NCBI GenBank assembly: GCA_012274445.1
Contig: JAAROD010000004.1
Span: forward strand, 1 to 64,000
Direction: 5' to 3'
Source: Sclerotiophoma versabilis
Taxonomy: Eukaryota; Ascomycota; Dothideomycetes; Pleosporales; Didymellaceae
Length of the DNA stretch: 64,000 nt
Shown here: piece after piece, positions 23,197 to 33,227 of the stretch
Position numbering within the stretch: the stretch's first letter is position 1
How the letters are laid out: each line of letters starts with the position of its first letter
The notes under the pieces: model-generated
The model's database searches: none
What the model was told of the DNA's origin: nothing
The model's input: the letters and a program-made list of their open reading frames with translations, nothing else
Translations under genes and position numbers: made by a program

Positions 23197-24413
23197 GGGC
23201 AGAAAAAATGGCGGATAAGCCCGGGCCACCTAGCATTATCAACATTACAGCATCGAATTGACCCCCCCCCCCCCCTTAAAACAGGCCCAAATCAATGTAT
23301 TTTCTTCCCATATCTTGCCTTCGTGATGAGTAGCAAGCCTTCTGCCATTCAGAAGCGTTTCAGGCGTTATTTTGACTCTACCCCGCCCCCAATCTACGTT
23401 CCCAATGAGATGAATCAGAAACACCTTACCACCCCCCAACGTTCAGCTATCCTAGGTATACTATACTACTGTGACGTGCACCATATACCTTGCTCTTTTA
23501 AGAGTATTCAAATTGCACTTAGAGTACCTGAAAGTACTCTCCAGCGTCGCGTTAACGAGATTGCCCCTATTACAGAACACATTGCAGCCTAGGAAGAAGA
23601 TCATCCACCTAAGCGTCAGGTAGAGCGAGTACATTGGTGTAACGTTCAAACACAGGCTCGGCTGAGGGGTAAACGCTAGAAGAACGTCCTCTGGTGTCAC
23701 GAATTACACTGGAAAACTGGCCCCAGGCATAAGAGAAAGATTAAACGGAGGAAAGGCAAGGGAGAGAGAAACAAGCCTGAGAATGTGCAGTATAACAAGC
23801 ATCACAAGCAAGACACAGAGGAGCAGAAGAAGGAGAAGAAGTTCTACTTGTTCACTGTTTTGGGGTACAGCTTTGCATGGTGTATACCCTACAAAACCTC
23901 CTACTCTAATAGCAAGATAACGTCAAAGGTGTTTATTAAGAGAATCCTCCCTGCTCTATAGAGTGAGCTACTGCGTCATGGAGGCAAGTGGACGTTGTAT
24001 ATGGACCGAGACTCATCTTACACGTCTAAAAGTACCCTCAATTATAAAGAAAAACATAGGTTTAACTACCTCCTTGGATGCTCTAAGTTTCTAGATCTCT
24101 CGATCATGAAGACCTGGGTCTCTCCACTTAAGGAGAAGTTCAACCGCCAGACATGTCACTCAAAAAATGAGGGGATAGCTCGCTTCTATAAGGTGTGGGC
24201 TAAACTAAGCCCTAAGAAGATTAACAAAACTATAGTAAAATATCCTAGACGCCTGATTGAATGCCGCGATGTTGTATAAGACTGGGCAACTTGATTTTAG
24301 CTAATTTTATAAGGTGGTTGTATAGTAATTAAGCTGTTTTCTAAGTGCTGTTGAGTGAATTGGCATACTGATTTTCGTGGGTGGCCCGGGCTTATCCGCC
24401 ATTTTTTCTGCCC
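23197..24413 (+). mobile_element. Tc1/mariner-type DNA transposon
   Basis: Perfect 34-bp terminal inverted repeats lie at 23197-23230 and 24380-24413 (outer end GGGCAGAAAAAATGG) and enclose 1,149 bp with one transposase frame. The right end is followed by TA, the usual target site. The left end is preceded by TG, so the target duplication is imperfect. It inserted 180 bp downstream of the hydrolase pseudogene. A run of 14 C sits just inside the left repeat (23262-23275). The intact inverted repeats suggest it could still be mobilised in trans. Confidence 0.9.
23326..24279 (+). pseudogene. Tc1/mariner transposase, three in-frame stops
   Basis: The frame from ATG 23326 to 24279 encodes an N-terminal helix-turn-helix region (LTTPQRSAILGILYY, then PESTLQRRVNEI) and a DDE domain ending in YMDRDSSYTSKSTL, SIMKTWVSPLKEKF and KINKTIVKYPRRL. 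TAG stops occur at 23590, 23677 and 23959, all explained by CAG or TGG mutated by RIP. In the last catalytic block relatives have I-x-E-T-W, while here it is I-M-K-T-W, so the acidic residue is lost by a G-to-A change. An ATG inside the left inverted repeat (23194) was not chosen as start. The gene is inactive. Confidence 0.85.
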
Positions 24414-25920
24414 TATGAGAGGATACATCTCAACCCTCGTCGCTTACGTCAACATTTTGCCGCAGTCCTTTCGGCTAATAACTCCGGCTCACCGTCACTT
24501 ACCGCCTCCATCCTCTCCACAGCGTACTCCATGCGAGAGCGCTTCGGTTTTGGAACTTCTTCAGCCGTTGTATCCTGTCAGTCTGCATTCATTTTCTCGA
24601 CCCGGATATTCTTGGGCTCCATAACAGGATCGACCTTCGGGATCATAACTAAGTCACCGTTACGAAAGGTGTCGAAAATATCTTGTGCGTGGGAAGTCCG
24701 TATTGTTCCGATACCGTCGAAACCATTTGTAGTAGCCCTTGAACGCACTGATGTCCTCTTTTGGGATCCAGTTTCTACATTCATGTTCCTGGGCAGATCA
24801 AGAACGGGAGTTATGAGCTAGGGTTGAGGCCTTGAGACGACCAAAGGAAAGGGGGCTCTTGATCAGACACAGCTATCCTCGAACGCTAGCTTGACCTACT
24901 CCTGACCATCGGAGGCGAGGCGATCGTAGCCAGGTCTTTTTCTGGGACTACTGTCGGTCAATAGTTTTGACGCTATCAATCTGATGCCTGAGTGCGCAAA
25001 CCCTGCATTCACGTCGGCACTATTGAATGAAGTCTCGACAAAGCGCAGCATGGAAGTAGTCAAAAGCCTCCACTCCACTCAGAAGTGACCCTAAGCCTAA
25101 TACCAGCGCATTTCCCATCCTGATCGAAGAGTGTGTAGGTGCTGATGCGTAACTCGCCCTTGGCGATATTCCTTACTTGCATACCTGCTAGCCGCTTTCT
25201 GTCAGGTTGCTTGTTTGGTTGACGCATGTTCTGAGGATGAATCAGCGACGTGACCTGTCTCTTGGGGGTAAGGAAGACCTACCCAAGCGGTATTTGGGAC
25301 CTGCGAGTTCGACGTCGGACATGTCGAGCGACGTTTTCGAAAAGTTTAAAGGGGGTGCCGCTAAGCAGGTCAAACACAAGATGAGCTCACTTCTGAAAGT
25401 TTGTAGAGGCAAAGGGCCTCTCTCTGGCTCGAGGCTCGCAGAGGGAGGGCGCGACAATGAGTAGTGCAAGAATGCAAAGTTGCAGTTTTATGCCATCGCG
25501 TCCACTGGGAGTTTGTAGCGAATAATTCGGATTGAGATAGGAAGACTTGCACGATATTTGCTACGATCAAGAGGTTAACATATGTGTACTACAAAGCAAA
25601 CTTTCACTTCGGTCGGGGCGTGCGCGCTACGGCGGCATGCCTCGATTGGCTTTCACCGTTATAAGCAAGCCTATATGACAATGGAAGCTTCCTCACGATC
25701 ACCCCTACACGCAATATGCAGAGCTCAAAAGGTTGGTTCCATAGCCCAACGAGGGCGAAACGTGCGTCACACGTTATGCATTGGAAATCGCTGTTTTTTT
25801 ACTTCGCCAACTGCATTTCAACATGAAGCTTCTCCTCGCTTTCGTGGCCAATCAAAAACCACGACTTTGAACATCGATACCAGCGAAGAATTTCACTGTG
25901 CTTCTAGAAGAGTTCATACT
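24414..25920. other. Intergenic region with possible minus-strand gene relic
   Basis: No intact gene is supported. On the minus strand, 25230-25060 reads RNIAKGELRISTYTLFDQDG and CAGIRLRVTSEWSGGF, and 24790-24570 reads NWIPKEDISAFKGYYKWF with later stops and frame changes. This looks like a decayed fungal gene of unknown family. Other open frames here, including 25582-25929 on the plus strand, show no recognisable features. Confidence 0.35.
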
Positions 25921-27342
25921 CTATACTGATGATTTCCACCCGCCCTCTGCTTCAAAAATCTCTCCAACCTTCTTACTGACTGCAAGCAATTGCCTGTCAT
26001 GATAGCGAGGGGCGACCAGCGAAACACCGATTGGCATCCTGTGTTCGCCCTGAAAACCTGGCACGTTGACTACAGGTGTGTGCAGTGCCTATACAACTGT
26101 CAGCCTGGAAACTTTCTCTGTATCTCGGCTTGACTTACAGTCCAGATCAGGCAAAATGCTGCGCTGCCGGTCTTCTCGATGCCCAAAGGCGCCTCATCCG
26201 GTACGCTCGGTGTGATTACTGCGTCGTACCTGCCTAGAATACTATCTACAACAGGTCTTGCCGCAGAAATGTTATCGAAGGCCTCCAACTGCGCCTTGCG
26301 CGATATCTTGTCGCTATTCTCCACATGCCCAATGAGCTGTTGTGAAATCCTGTCTCTAGCAACAGTGTACTCAGGTAGAAACGCAGTTCGCCCCTCAGAG
26401 GCGAGTACTGTGGCATGCCATTCAGGAAGATTGCTTAGTTGCTCTGGCAAAGAGATTTCCTCAACGTCTGCGCCATGCGCACGAAGCAAGGATACGGCCT
26501 TCTCGAGCGCTGCAGTCGTACCGGGACCGACATTTGGCCAGACCATTGTCTTCAAAAAAGCAAACTTTGCGCCTTTGACCGTGAATGCCGTTGGAGCTGG
26601 AACATCATCAAATATTGCAAACGTATCTGCGAGAAGCTCGAGGTCAGCGACGCTGCGAGAATACAACCCAAGCGTATCCAAGATGAGAGCGTAGATCTTT
26701 TGGCCTTCCCGGGTGATAGCGTTCCAAGTAGGCTTGAAAGCATAGATGCCGTTGTAGGAGCCAGGGCGAATTGTGCTGCCGCCCGTTTGAGTGCCAAGGC
26801 TAACGGGTGCCTGGAAATCGCCAACGGCAGCACCAGAGCCGGATGATGATCCACCGGGTGTACGCTTGAAGTCGTGAGGGTTCCGCGTTTTTGGACCTAC
26901 GGAAGTCGCTGCGAACTCAGTCGTAGTTGTTTTACCCAAGATAAGCGCACCAGCCTTGCGAAGTACTACGATGGACCCAGCGTCGACTTTCGGGGCATTG
27001 TCGGTATACACAGGTGAGTTGAATTGTGTCGGCATGTCTACGGGCAAATCAGTGAATATTTAACATGCATATATCGAGCAACTGACCTTTTGTTAAAATG
27101 ACATCTTTCACAGCGATGGCCAGTCCGTGCAGAGGTCCACGGTCTGATATGGGGAGGGCGTCCAATGCTTTTGCTTGTTCAATCACATATGCTGGGTCAA
27201 GATACGTCCAAGCCTGTACACTCTCATCCCGAGCCTCAATGCGCTTCAACAACGAGGTTGCGTATTCTTCGACAGAGAGCTCACCAGACTTAGTCTTTTG
27301 CACGATCTCGGTGGCTGTAAGTCTGTAAAGATCGGAACTCAT
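25921..27342 (-). CDS. Amidase (amidase-signature family)
   Basis: Three exons (27087-27342, 26139-27037, 25921-26088; introns of 49 and 50 nt) encode 440 residues, a usual length for fungal amidases. The amidase-signature Ser-cisSer-Lys triad is visible: Lys in IAVKDV (about residue 80), the first Ser in the PGGSSSGSGAAV loop, and the second in TGGSTIRPGSY. These enzymes hydrolyse amides to acid plus ammonia in the cytosol; the substrate cannot be read from sequence. It is divergent from the PuuE-type allantoinase gene 855 bp away and part of a group with a permease and regulator, so a ureide or small-amide substrate is a reasonable inference. The C-rich leader has a run of 21 C on the coding strand starting 16 bp upstream of the ATG. 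Confidence 0.92.
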
Positions 27343-28197
27343 CTTCCTATTCTTGTTGGGGGGGGGGGGGGGGGGGGGCTATTCCAGGGTAAGCTCTAGT
27401 CTCTGTGTGACCCTTTATCTTTGAGTTTCTGCAGAATTAGGAGCTAGCTTGATGTTCGTGGTGTACTGGTGAACGAAGTTGTTGGGCACAATGTAAATAT
27501 AGGCAGCTCAGAATCGACAGCGTTGTCAAGAACATGACAAGGTACAAAGAGATGAACAGTCATTATAATATCACATGGTCGGCGCAAAAGCGTAACGTGT
27601 CGTTTGTAGCAGGCATCCGTGGATCTTGATAATGTTGTAAGGCACTGGGATCGGATGCATTCCGACTTCGGCGGAGAACTCAAACTAGCTAGCGTTGGTG
27701 TGGCGCTATCTGGTGGGGCTGGGGCGCGAGCACACTGCCGAAGACCCTTCATTCACTCGCTTGCCCCGCAGATACACTCCTTATCTGACGAATCTCTCTT
27801 CGTAGGCCTCAGCGGACGGTTTTATGCCGACGTCTACCTGCTTTGAACATCGTTCAGACATGGCTCGACAATCCCTTCGCAGTTGTAACCCCTGCTGGGT
27901 CTGATAACGCTCCGCAATGTGTCGAAGATAACGCCAGTAGGTAAGGAAAGTCTTTAACCGTGGCAGCTGAACAAGGTAATAGGATGCTTGGCAAGATAGG
28001 CGACGTTGCCGACGGCAGGCAATCACAGCGGCTGTCATTGACCGATGTGTGTTTGGACGTAAGACTTCTTAGCTGATACTAGGAACCGGAACCACTTGTG
28101 CTTTGTACAAAAAACGCGCGATCCGCCTGTGGTCGACTCAACTTTTGTCTTTACCTCGCCAACATAGCCTGCCTGACCATCTTTCAATACAACCATC
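27343..28197. promoter_or_regulatory. Divergent intergenic region, amidase / PuuE-like gene
   Basis: An 855-bp region between two divergent start codons, hence likely a shared promoter. It contains a 21-bp G run (27358-27378). A minus-strand frame at 27781-28038 (LKTFLTYWRYLRHIAERY, CRAMSERC) looks protein-like but has no start, splice or family support, and may be a relic. Confidence 0.45.
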
Positions 28198-29246
28198 ATG
28201 CCCGAAGTCTATGCAGCACCGCCAGACTTTGCTTTCCCACGTAATTTCAAGGGATATGGTGAGAAGGGCCTCGAAGGTTTGAAGTGGCCCAACGATGCCA
28301 AGATTGCTGTGTCATTCGTTATCAACTATGAAGAGGTGAGTCAGCGCCGAATCCCAATGAACTCCGAAGGAGCCAGCTGAATGTGTCACATCAGGGCGGT
28401 GAGCGGTCGGTCATGAGGGGTGATGGAGTCTCAGAGATCAGTCTCAGAGAGTACCCAGCTCAGCACAAGATCAACGAGCGAGACTACAGCGGCGAATCTG
28501 AATTTGAGTATGGTTCACGTCGTGGCTGGTGGCGAATTTTCAAACTCTTCAACGATTATAAGATGAAATTTACTCTTTACGCCGTGGGTTCGGCGGTGGA
28601 AGAGCAGCCAGAGGTGGTGGCTCGCTGCGTAGAGGAGGGACACGATGTCGCTTCCCACGCATACCGCTGGATTGATCACGGCGACCTTTCGGTAGAAGCC
28701 GAGAAGCAACATATCCGAAATGGAATTACAGCGCTCAAGGACCTTACTGGATATGCACCGAAGGGATGGTACTATGGACGACCCTCACCCCAAAGCAGAG
28801 CACTCATCCCTCTCGTGTATGAGGAGATGGGTGAGGAGCTTCTATGGGCAAGCGATACATATGCCGACGATATTCCCTACTGGACCGACTTACCGCAAGA
28901 GCGTAGCAGCGATAACCCCAAAGGTTGTCTCATGGTCCCTTACAGCTATGATTGTAACGATTTCAAGTTTCACACTCAAGGAACCGGGTTCCGTAGTCCC
29001 GGTGGCTTCTACGAGCACATCAAGAATGCTTTCGATGTATTGTACGAGGAGGGTGAAAATGGATCCCCCAAGATGATGACCATTGGACTGCATTGCCGCA
29101 TCATTGGCCGCCCAGGACGTTTCAAGGCTTTGCAGGATTTTGTCAAGTACATTTCGGCCAAAGACGGTGTTTGGGTTGCCACAAGAACTGAAATAGCTGA
29201 ATCTTTTAGACAGCAGTTCCCATACAAGAAGGGTCATTTAGCGTAG
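28198..29246 (+). CDS. puuE-like: PuuE-type allantoinase / polysaccharide-deacetylase-fold hydrolase
   Basis: Two exons (28198-28335 and 28395-29246; 59-nt intron) encode 329 residues. The protein matches the bacterial PuuE allantoinase subgroup of the polysaccharide deacetylase (NodB) fold through most of its length: KIAVSFVINYEEGGE, EYGSRRGWWRIFKLF, GHDVASHAYRWIDH, ITALKDLTGYAPKGWYYGR, YDCNDFKF, NAFDVLYEEG, and IGLHCRIIGRPGRF. Known PuuE opens the hydantoin ring of allantoin to allantoate. The typical fungal allantoinase (Dal1) is an unrelated amidohydrolase, so this is an alternative or an enzyme for a related cyclic ureide. No signal peptide is visible, which argues against chitin deacetylase. 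Confidence 0.88.
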
Positions 29247-29636
29247 TTAATGTAATAGGAGATCGTATTTGTAGCTTACAGTGTATCATGCATCGTGACT
29301 TTTGGGGCTTCGGGCCATTCCGGACGGGCTGGCAATTTTCAAACGACCATTTGGAAGGTAGTCTGAGAAAAGCATAATTGACTGTCCTAAGAGAAAACTA
29401 AAAACAATGATAACAGCATCGAAAGGGCAGCAATGTTTGTGTAAATAACTCTTCTATCCGGCGAAAGTGATCTAATTATAGCCAGAATGTTGTAGTCGCA
29501 AAAAGTTCCACCAAATTGCAACTTACACACAAACACGGAATCTTCCTCTCAATTACATTGTGCCTGATCTTTCTTGTTAACTCATCCTGAGACTCCTGCT
29601 CCTCAATTGCGATTGAAAGGAAAGTACTCCCTGGTG
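29247..29636. other. Convergent intergenic spacer
   Basis: 390 bp between the stop codons of the convergent PuuE-like gene and transcription-factor gene. It should hold both 3' ends. Nothing else is recognised. Confidence 0.5.
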
Positions 29637-32602
29637 TTATCTGTATCCAGAGAGGTTCCATTGATCCAGGTTGAACATGGCACTGTTACTCACCTGCATC
29701 GCTGCATCCTGCACAGGATCAGTTCCGTACACTGCAGACTGCTGATAAGCGTTCCAGTCTGTCATGGATGGCCCATGGCTTGTACCGTCGAAATTGAACG
29801 CTTGACGCGGGAACGCGCAATCTTCTGTTACCATTTCATTCCACATTCTCCACCCTTGCCATCCACCGGGTGCCTCCTCATCGACCTCCATGAAAGCCTC
29901 TTTGACTGCGTCAGTCACGAAATGTGACATGGTAGGCTTGCTAGTCTGCATTTCCTCCGGTAAAACTGCTGCACGACTTCCGTTTAAGATGTTGGTTGTT
30001 TGACCAGTGGTAATTGGCTGCGTGTCGACCTTCAGCTGGAGCGATACTGGGCATCTCGTAGAGGAGGCTGTATCGATCGGTTTCATGGTGAGCTTGAACA
30101 AGCTTTGCGACAAGGCATCAAAGATGTCACGATACTTGACAGCTCCGGGCCATTTCTCGCCGAAGATGGTCAAGATTTGAGAGCAGCTCTGCGTCGCCTC
30201 AATGACTTCGTATGAGAAAAGTCTGCGATCCCGCCAGATGCAGTAGACAAGTGTCAGCCCAGCAACAAAACAAGAGTGCAAAGAGATCATGGTGTACGTC
30301 AGAGTTTTATTCTGGCTTAGCCGCTTGTATGCGTTGCAGACGCTGGCGGCAGACCGAGCGCAAGTGAGGAAGCGCTCATCCGATGTTTCAAGTATCGGAA
30401 GGAAAACAGTGAACAGGAACAGGACCGCCTTATGGTATTGCCTTTAAATCCATTAGCCAAGCCTATGACATGTTATACTTTAAATATTCTTACACGCCGT
30501 AGAAATCACGAGCGTCAAGATACGCATTTTCGGGATCGTACATCCAAGTACTCTTGTTGTCATTTTTCGGTGTTTGGGGATAGGCGCTTATCCACTTGTC
30601 GAGGTCTTCTCTTATAACCGACATTTTTTGGTCAAGTTTGGCTCTCTCTTCAGCTGGGCCACTAATCACGTCCTTGTCGACACGAAAGACTGCTTTGTGG
30701 ATCCGTGATTGGATTCTGTCAAGCCTGATGATGTGGATAAAAGGCTGCACGTTTGACCATCGCCCTTTATTCGCGTCGTACTCTTCCCGATGAGTCAAGG
30801 TCCAAAACTCTGGATCAGCTTTAGGAAGCTCCGAGGAGTCAGTAGACGTTTTCATAGAGTTCTGAGCAGCGTACCTCTACGTTTATATCCCGGTCTGCGA
30901 TTGCGAATGCTCGGCCTAGTACTATGCTGGTCACTCGATCAAGGCAATAGCATGACCAAAATGCTCGACGTCGGATTTCCGCGTCTCTCATATGCGTGAC
31001 AAAACCTGATGAGCTTCTCTTCCTATGCAACCCCATCTCGATGCAGACTGAAGTGGCATATCGAATTTGAGACCATGCGCCTGCACCATAGGGAGATCTC
31101 TGGCCATGAACTCCCAAAAGGATGAGATACTGTATAGTGCCAAGGTCATGCTGCTTCAAAATCTGTTCCATTGGTCCCGTTGCCGCAATAAGCTGGATCT
31201 AGTGGAGATTAGCTCCCTAGTAGACAATATGTGTCTAATCAACCTACCTGGTCATCGACGCCACAAGGCTTCTTAGTGACAGCTAAAAAGCGAGCTGTGA
31301 TGGCGTAGATAAGATGAAATATGCTGCGTTCTGTGATTGACAGGATTCCCGGAAGATACTGCCTGTCAAACATCTTTTCGTACACGGCGCGATCTAGCAA
31401 GGGCCAGCGAGGATGAATTCGTTCGAAGAAAAAATCAAACAGCATACGCGCCTGTAGCTGAGTGGGAAGGGCACAAGTAGACGCATCAGACTGGGGAACG
31501 GTTGGCGGAATAGATGATGCCTTTGTGGTCGACGCTTGATGATCCTGACTCGCTGCAGCTAAGTGAACCGCTCGGCTGCCCGGCCTTCGGTAGATAGAAG
31601 ACTGGATGACACGAGCAATGGTGGCACCAGAGCTGGAGCCGACATAGTACGGTTCACGATTGGTGTCAGTAGTACCAGAGGCGCATAAAGAGAGGTACGC
31701 AACTCCGTCCACCAGTGAGGTACCATCATCGAAATCAGCGTCCTCGGAATGCGATTCAGCTTGTGACTCAGGACAGGATCCGCGTCGAGGTTGAGGACTC
31801 GAGAAAGATGTATCTTTGGCCGCGGATGGAGGTTGCTGAGCTGTCTCATGGGCACTGTCAAAATGGTCCTCGGCATGATCCGGAAGCCGGGCCTCAAGGA
31901 ACGCAATTCGCTCCTCCAAAGCACTAATATATCTGTTGCGCATCAGATATCTGACTTGCCAAGACCAAAGAAGGCCTTGTTTGGGGGGGGGGGGGGGGGT
32001 CTTACAGGGTCTTGCCACCAGGATATTGAGGCCGAGCTATTCTCTCGTATGTACAAGCTTGTTTCACCCTTTCACAAGTTTGGCAACTGGGACGCCCACC
32101 GTCACACTATAAAGCATTAGGTCACGGACCATATTCAGGTATACGATTGAAAGCATTGACTGCCTCTCATGTCGCGGAGAAGCTCGGGGGCGACAGCGAC
32201 TAGTCTCTCCTAGAATTCCAGATCTGGAGGCCTTCAGAGGTGATCTAGTTGTATGTTCCGTCTAAAAAAGAATCCGTAGTCCTCTGGTTACCTTTCAGAT
32301 CATGTAAAGAGAGTAGCTCGACTTGGACTACCTCCCGTATTCTGGAGGCAGGCTTGCTTGTATCCGGCTTTTCCTTGACATTAGAGACTGCCTGATAGAC
32401 TTACTCTTTGTTTTCTCCGCTTACATCTTTTACAGGCCAGACCAATGCGCGACTTACGGTTCGTAGTGCTTTGGTGACTTGCGATGGCAGTGCTTGAAGA
32501 AGCCCTCGGCGTAGGTGCTGCTGAAGCTGCAAAAGCCGTGAAATCTGGCTGTTCGTGACCGCGCGAAGGGCTTTGTTGATTCGCAGAGTTCGATTGTAAC
32601 AT
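29637..32602 (-). CDS. Zn2Cys6 fungal transcription factor, putative cluster regulator
   Basis: Six exons (32405-32602, 32006-32106, 31248-31950, 30875-31198, 30494-30828, 29637-30441) encode about 821 residues. The Zn2Cys6 binuclear cluster is complete (LACKRCKRRKQR, then CDGGRPSCQTCERVKQAC; spacing C-x2-C-x6-C-x6-C-x2-C-x6-C) but is split by a 298-nt intron. A coiled-coil follows (YISALEERIAFLEARL), then the fungal-specific middle homology region (FFERIHPRWPLLDR, GVHGQRSPYGAGAWSQI, RRAFWSCYCLDR). Its second intron (31951-32005) carries a 17-C run. The start at 32602 was chosen because it is the first ATG in frame. Position between the PuuE-like gene and the NCS1 permease suggests it controls that cluster. 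The last exon may instead splice at GTGAGT after AAMQ. Confidence 0.88.
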
Positions 32603-33227
32603 AGCGATTCTGGCGAGAATGTGCGTGAAGTCGGCAATACTGTCGCCACAGAGTTGAATGATCACTCGCAGGGCGAGGTCCCACGTGCGCTGCGGTCGCA
32701 GCCCATGGGGGTCTGCTCGGCAACTGCTGGCCGATGCGACCATCGTGTCCACAAAAAAACGGACTTCGAGCCTTGTGTAACCAATGGCTCGCTATCTTTG
32801 AGTATGGAGATGGCATTGTCGTCCTCTAGAGAGTGGGGCGAGACGGTCTCTAGTTCGGTTTGGGCGCCGCTAAATTGTTATCTCCCCACAAGCAGGGGTA
32901 CGGCGATAAGAACAACACCATCAACTGGAGTCAGGAATGTTCCTATCATCCTCGCTAGGAATTCGGGATCAGGGGTCGAGATCAGCCACTCAGCTGTGGA
33001 CTCCATCAGACCTGCATAGAAGCATGGCACGTCGGTTGAAAACGCGCCGATGAGTCTGTCGTGAGGTTCACCCTTATCCTGAGCATCATGAGCGATAGAA
33101 TATCAATTCAGACCCTAAAATTGAATCATGGGCGACCAATCCACATAACAGTGTCTTGAATCCACACAAGTGACCTTAGGCTGCAGTCAATTTCAACAGA
33201 AAATCTAGCAATCTTAGCTCAATCACC
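32603..33227. promoter_or_regulatory. Divergent intergenic region, regulator / NCS1 permease
   Basis: A 625-bp region between the divergent starts of the regulator and the permease, likely a shared promoter. Two HGATAR sites (CGATAA at 32904, CGATAG at 33093) could bind an AreA-type nitrogen GATA factor, but about this many are expected by chance. A plus-strand open frame at 32621-33019 has no features of a gene. Confidence 0.4.

Noticed and set aside
23194..23325. Upstream start of the Tc1/mariner transposase at 23194
   Set aside because: That ATG lies at the outer end of the inverted repeat and the extra residues come from the repeat and a C run; ATG 23326 precedes the helix-turn-helix region.
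32904..33098. HGATAR sites as evidence for AreA nitrogen control of the cluster
   Set aside because: Two sites in about 625 bp is near the chance expectation, so they do not support regulation by themselves.
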